DNA of 8,450 nucleotides, from the NCBI GenBank assembly GCA_016791325.1, contig JAEUMU010000186.1:1-8450 (forward strand). Reading direction: 5' to 3'. The notes beneath the pieces are model-generated. The model saw only the letters and a program-made list of their open reading frames with translations. It did not search any database and was not told the origin of the DNA. The DNA is from Hyphomonadaceae bacterium. Lineage in GTDB: Bacteria > Pseudomonadota > Alphaproteobacteria > Caulobacterales > Aquidulcibacteraceae. The position numbers were made by a program, and so were the translations under genes. The stretch's first letter is position 1. Each line of letters begins with the position of its first letter. This document shows positions 1-6,044 of the stretch, in pieces.

Positions 1-89
1 CGCCGCTCGCGGCGGCAGCGCTACGCGAAACCGAAGGCGGCTACGAGGTGCGGGATCGCCACGGCGTGTGGCGTCCTTATAAGGATTGA
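1..89 (+). CDS. C-terminal end of an unidentified protein (5' end outside window)
   Basis: Frame 3 (first full codon at base 3) is open from the window edge to a TGA at 87-89 and encodes 28 residues ending in GGYEVRDRHGVWRPYKD. I prefer this frame because its composition is ordinary and mixed, whereas the competing frames give arginine-rich, shadow-like peptides. The product cannot be identified from this tail: there is no domain, motif or membrane segment to use. The gene converges on the MFS transporter gene and the two stop regions overlap by 13 bp (77-89), so no room remains for a separate terminator between them. Reading frame is moderately supported; function is unknown. Confidence 0.5.
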   Translation, partial: PLAAAALRETEGGYEVRDRHGVWRPYKD

Positions 90-1273
90 CCTGGCGCCTT
101 TTCACGCATCGGTTCGCCCAGCGCCACAAACAGGGCCGCCAACGTCAGCAGCGTCGCCGCAAGAAAGGGTGCGCCCGGGCTGAAGGCGTCGAACAGCGGG
201 CCTGACGCCAACGGCCCCGCTACGCGCCCCAGCGCCGAAGCCGATTGCGAAAGCCCCATCACTGCGCCGCGCTCGCTCTCTCCTGCTTGCTCCGCAATCA
301 GGGCGTTGAGAGCTGGCGTCGCTAAACCGATACCGACCACCAAGGCCGTCAGCGCCGCTATCAGCGCCGCCGCCTCGCGCGCGGCGGCCATGCCGCCGAA
401 CCCCGCCGCAAACAAAACCAGCCCCACAAGCAGCGTCATGCGCTCTCCCAGCGCGCGTGAGGCCGCGCCCGCCCCGCCGCCCTGCAGCAAAACGGCGCCA
501 AAGCCCAGCCCTGCCAAGCTCCATCCCACTTCTCGTGCGCCCCACTGCAACTGTGCGTGCGCCCACAAGCCGAATACGGTCTCCATCAGCGCCTGCGCAG
601 CGATCATCAGGAACATCACCGCGATAAAGCGCGCCAGCGCCGGCCGCGAACCCAGCAGAGCAAACCGGCTCACGCGCGCCTCGCCCGGCCGGCGCCGCGC
701 CTCTGAGGGGAAGCTTTCACGGAACAACACCAACGCGACCAACGCCGCCAGGCCCGCCAACGCTGCGGAAACATGACAAGCAAAAGCAAAGCTCTCGCGG
801 CTTTCTTCATCGCCAATCAGCAGCGCGCCCAACGCAGGCCCGGCGATGAAGCCGAGTCCCACCGCCGCGCCCAGAAAGCCCATGTTGCGCGCGCGCGTCT
901 TGTCATTAGCGAGGTCTGCGGCGGCCGCGAACGCAGCGCCGACATTGCCGGCCATGAGCCCGCCGAACAGCCGCGCCGCGCCAAGCTCCTCAACGCTCGC
1001 GGCGCGCGCCAGCCACAAATAAGAAACGACGCCGCCTACCAGACCTGCGATTAGGATCGGCTTGCGCCCGACGCGATCACTCAGGCGCCCCCAAAACGGC
1101 GAAGCGATCAACTGGCCGAATGAATAAGCGCCCATGGCGATGGTTGTGGCCGTGGGTGAAGCGCCCACATCCAAAGCCAGGAATGGGAAGATCGGCAGAA
1201 ACACGCCGAACCCCGTCATGCCGATCAGCACGACGCCGACGAGCGCGAACATGGATCCGGCGCGAGTGGTCAT
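77..1273 (-). CDS. MFS transporter, DHA1/Tet-like drug efflux type
   Basis: This encodes a major facilitator superfamily protein of 398 residues in the inner membrane, most like the proton-driven drug/metabolite antiporters of the TCR/Tet (DHA1) group. Directly visible: hydrophobic segments along the whole length, consistent with 12 TM helices; the classic motif A between TM2 and TM3 (GRLSDRVGRK, about residues 62-71); an antiporter-type motif C region in TM5 (about 132-152, with GLGFIAGPALGALL); a central basic cytoplasmic loop (ESFPSEARRRPGEARVSR); and a second GRVAGPLASG repeat in the C-terminal half. The substrate cannot be read from the sequence. The start is uncertain: the frame is open up to 1435, but that extension is proline/arginine-rich, overlaps the neighbouring lipoprotein gene and is not MFS-like. 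ATG at 1273 puts TM1 near the N-terminus; ATG at 1291 is the alternative. Neither has a strong Shine-Dalgarno. The gene follows the lipoprotein gene on the same strand with a 55-73 bp gap, so cotranscription is possible. Confidence 0.9.
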   Translation of the reverse strand: MTTRAGSMFALVGVVLIGMTGFGVFLPIFPFLALDVGASPTATTIAMGAYSFGQLIASPFWGRLSDRVGRKPILIAGLVGGVVSYLWLARAASVEELGAARLFGGLMAGNVGAAFAAAADLANDKTRARNMGFLGAAVGLGFIAGPALGALLIGDEESRESFAFACHVSAALAGLAALVALVLFRESFPSEARRRPGEARVSRFALLGSRPALARFIAVMFLMIAAQALMETVFGLWAHAQLQWGAREVGWSLAGLGFGAVLLQGGGAGAASRALGERMTLLVGLVLFAAGFGGMAAAREAAALIAALTALVVGIGLATPALNALIAEQAGESERGAVMGLSQSASALGRVAGPLASGPLFDAFSPGAPFLAATLLTLAALFVALGEPMREKAPGQSL

Positions 1274-1325
1274 CGGTGCTGGATAGCCCATTCCGGCCGC
1301 GAGGGAAGCGCGGCAAATCGCAGGC

Positions 1326-1338
1326 GCGAACAGTTCGC
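1326..1338. promoter_or_regulatory. 13-bp palindrome upstream of the MFS gene (possible operator)
   Basis: The sequence GCGAACAGTTCGC is a perfect inverted repeat with 6-bp arms and a 1-bp centre. It lies in the short gap between the lipoprotein stop (1347) and the MFS start (1273), about 52 bp before that start. Its position suits an operator for a dimeric repressor of the efflux gene. There is only one copy, it is short, and no regulator gene is in the window, so chance remains likely in GC-rich DNA. It does not match the alphaproteobacterial LexA box (GTTC-N7-GTTC). Confidence 0.2.
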
Positions 1339-1346
1339 AGCTTTGC

Positions 1347-2417
1347 CTACGCGCTTGGCCGAATGGGCGCGGGAGCGGCGGGGTTGAGGTAAGGGCGCAG
1401 ATCGGCCCAGGGAATCGAAACTTCCGTGCCGCCAAGCACGTGCGGGCCGCCGAAGGAATAGGGCGGGAAAAGGATCGTCAGCCCGCTTTCAGTGATGATC
1501 CAAAGATGCGGCTTGGTCGCGCTTTCGCGCACGTCGCGCTCCGGCGGGGTGAAGTCGTATTCGCGATACTGCCGCGTGATTTCCGTCACCGCACGCCGCG
1601 TGAGGAAATTCTGCCAATCGCTGCCGGGGCGAAACACATCCGCCTCCGTCAGCGCGCGCCCTTCGCTCATCACCACGGTGACGGCGCGCTCGGAATTGTT
1701 CGGATGCGCCGCGCCCAATGTATCTTCGCTCATCACAAACCGCACCGAAATCAATTCCGGTCCGGCGAAGGCGATGGTGTAGTCCACCGCCTCATTGGTC
1801 GCCTCGCCGAGACTGCGTTGCGGCTGACGCGCGACGAGTTCGTTGAAGCGCTGAATTTCCGGCGTCTGCGGCCCATCAATACGCGGGAAGCGGATGTCGC
1901 GCGAGATTGCGGGAGGCGCTTCGTCGCCGAGTCCCGAAGCCGATGCAACTTCGGCCGTCACTGGCACGGCATCCACCAGCTCCATGCGCTGGAAAGTGTA
2001 GCCGCCCATTTGCTGCACAGAACTTGCAGCGGCCTGGAGCCGCGAGCGGAACTCGCCCTCAAGGCAAGCTTCCTGCTCCGCGCTGGGCGCAGCCTGCGCA
2101 TCGATCACCCCGCACATGACGCGCGCGGCTTCGCGCCAGCGGCGCTGGTTTTGCACCAGCAGCTCCGCGCCGGCATCCGAAACCGAAGCGGATTCCGCCA
2201 CCAGGGTTTCGCGGATTTGCGTCTCCAGCGCCGAGAGTGCGCCGTTGGCGCAGACGCTGCGGTCAAACTCGTCATTACCGCTGGCGCAAACATCCAGCGC
2301 GGCGGCCACGCGCGCGGCCGAGCTTTGGTCTGTCTTAGTGTCGCCGCGATCGCCGCAAGCGCTCAGCGCCAGGCTGACGATAGATACGCCAAGAAGGGCG
2401 ATGCCGCGCGCCGACAT
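1347..2417 (-). CDS. Lipoprotein with LprI-like (DUF1311) and DUF3298/RsiV-like domains
   Basis: Predicted 356-residue envelope lipoprotein. Residues 1-21 form a lipoprotein signal peptide: a short basic start (MSARG), a hydrophobic core and the lipobox LSAC with Cys21 as the lipidation site; Asp at position 23 is absent (the sequence is C-G-D), so sorting is not obvious. Residues about 41-131 look like the LprI/DUF1311 family: four spaced cysteines (44, 56, 102, 118), the QNQRRWREAARVMC segment and a closing CLEGEFRSRL helix. Members include the mycobacterial lysozyme inhibitor LprI, but most have no proven role. Residues about 170-345 resemble DUF3298 as in RsiV-type proteins, with the typical C-terminal block LTILFPPYSFGG followed by VLGGTEVSIPWADLRPYL. 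Inference: a cell-wall-linked or lysozyme-binding envelope protein. ATG at 2417 is chosen over ATGs at 2444 and 2579 because it gives a compact signal peptide and has an AAGAGGA ribosome-binding site nine bases upstream. Confidence 0.85.
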   Translation of the reverse strand: MSARGIALLGVSIVSLALSACGDRGDTKTDQSSAARVAAALDVCASGNDEFDRSVCANGALSALETQIRETLVAESASVSDAGAELLVQNQRRWREAARVMCGVIDAQAAPSAEQEACLEGEFRSRLQAAASSVQQMGGYTFQRMELVDAVPVTAEVASASGLGDEAPPAISRDIRFPRIDGPQTPEIQRFNELVARQPQRSLGEATNEAVDYTIAFAGPELISVRFVMSEDTLGAAHPNNSERAVTVVMSEGRALTEADVFRPGSDWQNFLTRRAVTEITRQYREYDFTPPERDVRESATKPHLWIITESGLTILFPPYSFGGPHVLGGTEVSIPWADLRPYLNPAAPAPIRPSA

Positions 2418-2536
2418 TCCAGTGCGTCCTCTTAGATGCCCCATCGTCCCTCTGCCACAGAAGCGCCGGGGCGTCACGGCCCATCGCGTATCTTGGGCGA
2501 CATGACGCAAGCCGCTCGCGCGCCTAGATAAGCTCC
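2418..2536. promoter_or_regulatory. Divergent intergenic region between the lipoprotein gene and selO
   Basis: This 119-bp region must hold the promoters of both divergent units. On the + strand, ATGACG (2502-2507, sharing the TGAC core with TTGACA), a 17-bp spacer and TAGATA (2525-2530) form a plausible sigma70-type promoter. Its start of transcription would fall at about 2537, exactly on the selO ATG, and no Shine-Dalgarno is visible before that ATG. I could not recognise a convincing -35/-10 pair for the minus strand gene, and no Pho box is apparent for the downstream phosphatase gene. Confidence 0.4.
2427..2433 (-). promoter_or_regulatory. Shine-Dalgarno of the lipoprotein gene (decides the start)
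   Basis: On the minus strand this reads AAGAGGA, nine bases before the ATG at 2417. The upstream ATG at 2444 has only an AGAGGG three bases away, too close for normal use, so this site supports the shorter start and the lipoprotein signal peptide. Confidence 0.55.
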
Positions 2537-3964
2537 ATGCCCGCCTCGCCGCGCTACCGCCCCGCCCCTCTGTTCGCAACGCTTGGCCCCGAATTTGCCG
2601 ATCCTGTGGCGGCGGCCGGGTTTCCGCAGCTGATCTTGCGGCATCGCAACAATGAGTGGGCCGCCCGCATCGGCCTGGACACGCTCAGCCCGGCCGAGTG
2701 GCTGGCGCATTTCGGCCGCTTCGAGCCCCTGTCGGGGAACATGGCCGCGCCGCTGGCGATGCGCTATCACGGGCATCAATTCCGCACCTACAATCCCAAT
2801 ATCGGCGATGGGCGCGGCTTTCTGTTCGCGCAGGTGCGCGATGGCGCCGGTCGCCTGCTTGATTTGGGCACGAAAGGCTCGGGCCAGACTCCCTACTCAC
2901 GCTTTGGCGATGGCCGCCTCACGCTGAAGGGCGGCGTGCGAGAGGTGCTCGCCGCCGCGATGCTGGAGGCGCGGGGCGTTTACACATCCAAAGCGCTTTC
3001 CCTTATTGAAACGGGCGAGGCGCTGACGCGCGGGGACGAGCCTTCGCCGACACGCTCTTCCGTGCTGGTGCGGCTTTCGCACAGCCACATCCGCTTCGGC
3101 TCCTTCCAGCGCCTAGCCTACGAGCAGCGGCCCGACCTCACCCTCCAGCTCATCGAGCATGTGGCGGAAGCCTATTATCCGGACCTGGCCGACGCGCCGG
3201 ATCTGCCCGCAGCGCTGTTCGGCGAAATCGTGGAAGCGAACGCACTTCTGGCCGCCAGTTGGATGGCCGCGGGATTTGTCCACGGCGTGCTCAACACCGA
3301 TAACCTCAACGTCACGGGTGAGAGCTTCGATTACGGCCCATGGCGGTTTCTGCCGCACGTCGACCCCGCCTTCACCGCAGCCTATTTCGATGAAACCGGT
3401 CTCTACGCCTATGGCCGCCAAGCCGAGGCAGTCTCCTGGGCGTTGGCGCAGCTGGGCGGCGCCTTCCTTTCGGCAGCGCCGCAAGAGGCGCTTGAAGCGG
3501 CCCTCGCCCGTTTCGGCCCGGCCTATCAGGCCGCCATCGTCGCGCGCACGCTTGCGCGACTTGGTCTACCTACGGGCCGAGCCAAAGATGATCTCGCATT
3601 CGTCCAGGCCCTATTCGATTGGCTCGCGGAAACACGCGCCCCCTTTGATCAGTTCTTCCACGATTGGATCGGCGCTGACGCGGCGCGCGCGGCCGCCAGC
3701 CCGGAGGCCGCGCGCTACGCCGACGCCGGCTTTTCGCCCATTCGCGAAGGCTTGGAAGCGCGCGCGACAGGATCAGCGCCAGCGCACCCTTATTTCCAGC
3801 GCCCGCGGCCTGTCTCCCTGGTCATCGATGAGGTCGAGGCCGTCTGGGCTCCCATCGCTGCGCGGGACGATTGGTCGGCGTTTGACGCCAAGCTGGAAGA
3901 AATCGCAGAACTGGCCGCGGCCGAACAGCTAGGCCGTCATGCAAACGTTGCATCCGAGGCCTAG
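2537..3964 (+). CDS. selO: Protein adenylyltransferase SelO (YdiU/UPF0061 pseudokinase family)
   Basis: SelO proteins have a protein-kinase fold but transfer AMP from ATP onto Ser/Thr/Tyr side chains of target proteins; in bacteria and mitochondria this is linked to redox and stress control. The 475-residue length matches the family (E. coli YdiU is about 478). Diagnostic blocks are present in order: YHGHQF (77-82) and IGDGRG (89-94), GTKGSGQTPYSRFGDGR (111-127) with the nucleotide-binding Lys113, REVL with Glu136, SHSHIRFGSFQ (181-191), and GFVHGVLNTDNLN (246-258) with the catalytic Asp255, metal-binding Asn256 and then Asp265 in FDYGPW. All expected active-site residues are there. Unusual: the protein contains no cysteine at all, so it lacks the C-terminal Cys (or Sec) used in redox regulation of studied homologues. 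The start ATG has no clear Shine-Dalgarno and may be used on a leaderless mRNA. The phosphatase gene follows after 25 bp, so they are probably one operon. Confidence 0.95.
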   Translation: MPASPRYRPAPLFATLGPEFADPVAAAGFPQLILRHRNNEWAARIGLDTLSPAEWLAHFGRFEPLSGNMAAPLAMRYHGHQFRTYNPNIGDGRGFLFAQVRDGAGRLLDLGTKGSGQTPYSRFGDGRLTLKGGVREVLAAAMLEARGVYTSKALSLIETGEALTRGDEPSPTRSSVLVRLSHSHIRFGSFQRLAYEQRPDLTLQLIEHVAEAYYPDLADAPDLPAALFGEIVEANALLAASWMAAGFVHGVLNTDNLNVTGESFDYGPWRFLPHVDPAFTAAYFDETGLYAYGRQAEAVSWALAQLGGAFLSAAPQEALEAALARFGPAYQAAIVARTLARLGLPTGRAKDDLAFVQALFDWLAETRAPFDQFFHDWIGADAARAAASPEAARYADAGFSPIREGLEARATGSAPAHPYFQRPRPVSLVIDEVEAVWAPIAARDDWSAFDAKLEEIAELAAAEQLGRHANVASEA

Positions 3965-3974
3965 CTGATCTCCC

Positions 3975-3980
3975 AGAAGG
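3975..3980 (+). promoter_or_regulatory. Shine-Dalgarno for the GTG start of the PhoX gene
   Basis: AGAAGG lies nine bases before a GTG at 3990. The site supports this non-ATG start, which also gives the N-terminus carrying the twin-arginine signal. It lies in the 25-bp gap after the selO stop, as expected for an internal operon gene. Confidence 0.55.
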
Positions 3981-3989
3981 GCCGCCGCC

Positions 3990-4916
3990 GTGACAACGCA
4001 CATTCGAGATTTGATCAGCTCCCGCCGCGCCCTGCTGGGCGGCATGGCCGGGCTTCCTCTTCTCAATCTAGGCGCCTGCGCGACCGTTCTTGGCGAACCG
4101 GCGCCCGAGGCACTGTCCTTCGCCAGTGTCGCAGCGACTAACGCCGACACGATAACGCTGCCCCCGGGGTATGCGTGGCGCAGTCTGATCGCCTGGGGCG
4201 ATCCCCTTTTTCAAGGCATGCCCCCATTTGATCCGACAGCACAAAGCCGCGCCGATCAGGAGCTGCGCTTCGGCCAGAACAATGACATGATCGCCCTGTT
4301 CGCCGCGAATTACGCTTTCCCGCCCCAGCGCGATCCGCGGCTCATGCTGATGTGCGTCAACCAGGAATATTTCGAGCCCGCGCTGATGTTCCCAAACATC
4401 AGCGATTTGCGAAGCCTTACGCGCGCGCATCTTGATGCGTGCCTCGCGGCGACGGGCGTGACTGTACTCACGCTTGAGCATGGCGAGTATGGCTGGCGCG
4501 TGGTGCGCGATGCGGCCCCCGGCGCGGGGTTTAACCGCCGCATCACGCCGTTTACGCCCGTGCTCTTTTCCGGCCCAGCGGCGCGGCATCCTTGGATCGA
4601 AGCGGCGGGCGCAATCGTCAACCGCGTAGAGCCCGCGCCACACCCAACCGACGCATCTGCCGCGATCCGATGCGGCACATACGGAAATTGCGCGGGCGGG
4701 CAAACGCCGTGGGGCACGTACCTTTCAGCGGAAGAGAATTTCCACGTTCTCTTCACCGCAACAGACGCCAACGCAGCGCCCTTGCGCGAAGCAATGCGGG
4801 ATCCCGCCTTCGTGCTGGATTGCGCAAACTTCGGCACGCCTATGGCGTTTGGCATGGGCGCGCTTGGTCCGCCGCAATTTGACATGAGCGCCAATCCTTA
4901 TGGCCAGGCGCTGTAG
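3990..4916 (+). CDS. N-terminal part of the PhoX-family protein, ending at the amber codon
   Basis: This is what ordinary translation would yield: 308 residues from the GTG start. The N-terminus carries a twin-arginine signal (SSRRALLGG, Arg12-Arg13) followed by a hydrophobic stretch and a lipobox-like LGAC with Cys30, so export by Tat and possibly lipidation are predicted. The PhoX segment GNCAGGQTPWGTYLSAEEN (232-250) contains Cys234, which by alignment to known PhoX should be the iron ligand, plus the conserved Glu248-Glu249. The product stops after NPYGQAL, just before a conserved GW-V/L-E-hydrophobic-DPYDP strand. Lacking more than half of the propeller, it should not fold into an active phosphatase alone. 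It is listed separately because annotation pipelines may call it as its own gene. Confidence 0.65.
   Translation: MTTHIRDLISSRRALLGGMAGLPLLNLGACATVLGEPAPEALSFASVAATNADTITLPPGYAWRSLIAWGDPLFQGMPPFDPTAQSRADQELRFGQNNDMIALFAANYAFPPQRDPRLMLMCVNQEYFEPALMFPNISDLRSLTRAHLDACLAATGVTVLTLEHGEYGWRVVRDAAPGAGFNRRITPFTPVLFSGPAARHPWIEAAGAIVNRVEPAPHPTDASAAIRCGTYGNCAGGQTPWGTYLSAEENFHVLFTATDANAAPLREAMRDPAFVLDCANFGTPMAFGMGALGPPQFDMSANPYGQAL
4914..4916 (+). other. In-frame TAG inside the PhoX gene
   Basis: The TAG sits between GCG CTG and GGC TGG. In PhoX relatives the residue just before this Gly-Trp is usually an aromatic one (Phe or Tyr), so a Tyr codon TAC or TAT changed by one base is the simplest origin; this is inferred from memory of the family, not an alignment. 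Confidence 0.8.
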
Positions 4917-4925
4917 GGCTGGACG

Positions 4926-6041
4926 TTGGAGGTCGATCCCTACGATCCAGCATGGACCCCCCGCAAGCGCACGGCCCTGGGTCGCCGCAAAGGCGAATGC
5001 GCCACCACCGCGTTGGCGCGCAATGGGCGCGTGGTAGTGTATTCCGGCGACGACCAGATTGATGAGTTCGTCTATAAATTTGTCTCCAACGGCCGCTTCA
5101 ATCCCAACGATCGCCTGTCCAATCGAGATCTTTTGGACGATGGCCAGCTCTACGTTGCGCAATTCCACGCGAACGGCGCCGGCGCGTGGCTACCGCTGAC
5201 ATTGGAAGCGGCGAATGCGGCCGCACGGCGCGCAGGCTATAGCGCGCACTTTCGCGACCTGGGTGATCTCATGATGCGGGCGCGCGAAGCGGCGCGCCTG
5301 CTGGGCGCCACACCGATGGACCGGCCGGAAGATGTTGAGGCAATGCTCGATGACGGCTGGGTAGGCCAGGGGCCAGTGCTGATCGTGTGCACCAACAGCA
5401 GCCAGCAAGGCTTTGCACGCCCCGGCAACCCCCGCCGCGACAGCGAGACGCCGCAGCGCGCGCAATCCAACCTAGCAGGTCACATCCTGCGCCTAGATGA
5501 ACACGGCGGCGATTGCGCCGCCACGCGCTTTACGTGGGATGTTTTCGCGCTCGCGGGCGATCCGGCCGCGCAAGAGTTCACCGCCGCGACCCGCAGCGGA
5601 CGCCCGGCGCATGTCTCCACTAGGCTCAACGGCGCCGCTACATTTTCAGGCGATCGCTTCGCTTGTCCCGACAATATCTGCATAGACCGCGCCCACAACG
5701 TATGGATCGCCACAGACGGCTCCGACGGCGTGTTCGCGGATTGTAACGACGCCGTATTGGCGACGTCCGCCGCAAGCCAAGGGCCGCGGCCCGTGAAGCG
5801 GTTCTTGGTTGGTCCAGTCGGCGCCGAGATTTGCGGGCCGACACTGGCGCCGGACGAACGCGCCTTCTTTGCGTCAATCCAGCACCCCGGCGAGAGCGAC
5901 GTTGCCGGCACGCCCATCGCCGAGTTGCGCTGGGGGCGCGGCCAACGGCCTCCATCAAGCTTCCCCGGTGGCGGCGAGGCTTGGCCACGTTCAGCGGTGA
6001 TCGTCATCACGCGCCACGATGGCGGGCGCATCGGCGCTTAG
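4926..6041 (+). CDS. C-terminal part of the PhoX-family protein, after the amber codon
   Basis: The frame stays open for 374 codons after the amber (from 4917) to TAG at 6039-6041. It holds the second half of the PhoX propeller: EVDPYDP and TALGRRKGE, then VVVYSGDDQIDEFVYKF, FNPNDRLSNRDLLDDG, PDNICIDRAHNVWIATDG, RFLVGPVGAEICGPTLAPDE and SIQHPGES. The first possible restart is TTG at 4926, which has no recognisable ribosome-binding site and would give a 371-residue cytoplasmic fragment with no export signal. Independent translation is therefore doubtful; the piece is best treated as the stranded remainder of the interrupted gene. Its stop is only 3 bp from the stop of the convergent RyR-domain gene. 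Confidence 0.4.
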   Translation: MEVDPYDPAWTPRKRTALGRRKGECATTALARNGRVVVYSGDDQIDEFVYKFVSNGRFNPNDRLSNRDLLDDGQLYVAQFHANGAGAWLPLTLEAANAAARRAGYSAHFRDLGDLMMRAREAARLLGATPMDRPEDVEAMLDDGWVGQGPVLIVCTNSSQQGFARPGNPRRDSETPQRAQSNLAGHILRLDEHGGDCAATRFTWDVFALAGDPAAQEFTAATRSGRPAHVSTRLNGAATFSGDRFACPDNICIDRAHNVWIATDGSDGVFADCNDAVLATSAASQGPRPVKRFLVGPVGAEICGPTLAPDERAFFASIQHPGESDVAGTPIAELRWGRGQRPPSSFPGGGEAWPRSAVIVITRHDGGRIGA

Positions 6042-6044
6042 CCG

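Larger units (their letters stand above)
3990..6041 (+). pseudogene. phoX: PhoX-family (DUF839) phosphatase gene interrupted by an in-frame amber codon
   Basis: Read through, this is one continuous frame of 683 sense-plus-amber codons before the final TAG, the normal size for PhoX-type phosphatases (Tat-exported, calcium/iron-dependent phosphomonoesterases acting on phosphate esters outside the inner membrane). A single TAG at 4914-4916 splits it; both sides are in the same frame, so this is a substitution and not a frameshift. Family blocks occur in order on both sides: FGQNNDMIALF and CVNQEYFEPALMFP, then GNCAGGQTPWGTYLSAEEN before the stop; GWTLEVDPYDP immediately after it, then YSGDDQIDEFVYKF, NPNDRLSNRDLL, CPDNICIDRAHNVWIATDG, GPVGAEICGPT and SIQHPGES. 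No other stop or frame shift is seen, so the lesion is recent, a sequencing error, or tolerated by readthrough or suppression. One other deviation: the usual GRFKHE block is GRRKGE here (331-336). Family call is firm; whether functional protein is made is open. Confidence 0.85.

Noticed and set aside
1326..1338. LexA (SOS) box
   Set aside because: The spacing GAAC-N1-GTTC fits neither the alphaproteobacterial GTTC-N7-GTTC site nor the Gram-positive GAAC-N4-GTTC site.
1274..1435. Longer N-terminus of the MFS protein (start at 1435)
   Set aside because: It would overlap the end of the lipoprotein gene and adds about 50 Pro/Arg/Ala-rich residues with no resemblance to MFS proteins.
1440..2435. 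331-codon + strand open frame antisense to the lipoprotein gene
   Set aside because: Arg/His/Ala-rich shadow translation typical of the reverse of high-GC coding DNA; the minus strand has a signal peptide, lipobox and two domain patterns.
3159..3932. 257-codon + strand frame inside selO
   Set aside because: Ser/Arg/Pro-rich out-of-frame shadow of a gene with all SelO motifs in the main frame.
3900..3964. Selenocysteine at the C-terminus of SelO
   Set aside because: There is no in-frame TGA followed by further coding sequence; the gene ends at TAG with ...VASEA.
4914..4916. TAG read as pyrrolysine or as a programmed readthrough signal
   Set aside because: Pyrrolysine is not expected in this type of bacterium, and the following bases (GGC) do not form a known readthrough context; ordinary mutation or error is simpler.
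4900..4930. Frameshift as the cause of the split PhoX gene
   Set aside because: Both parts are in the same frame, so only a nonsense codon separates them.
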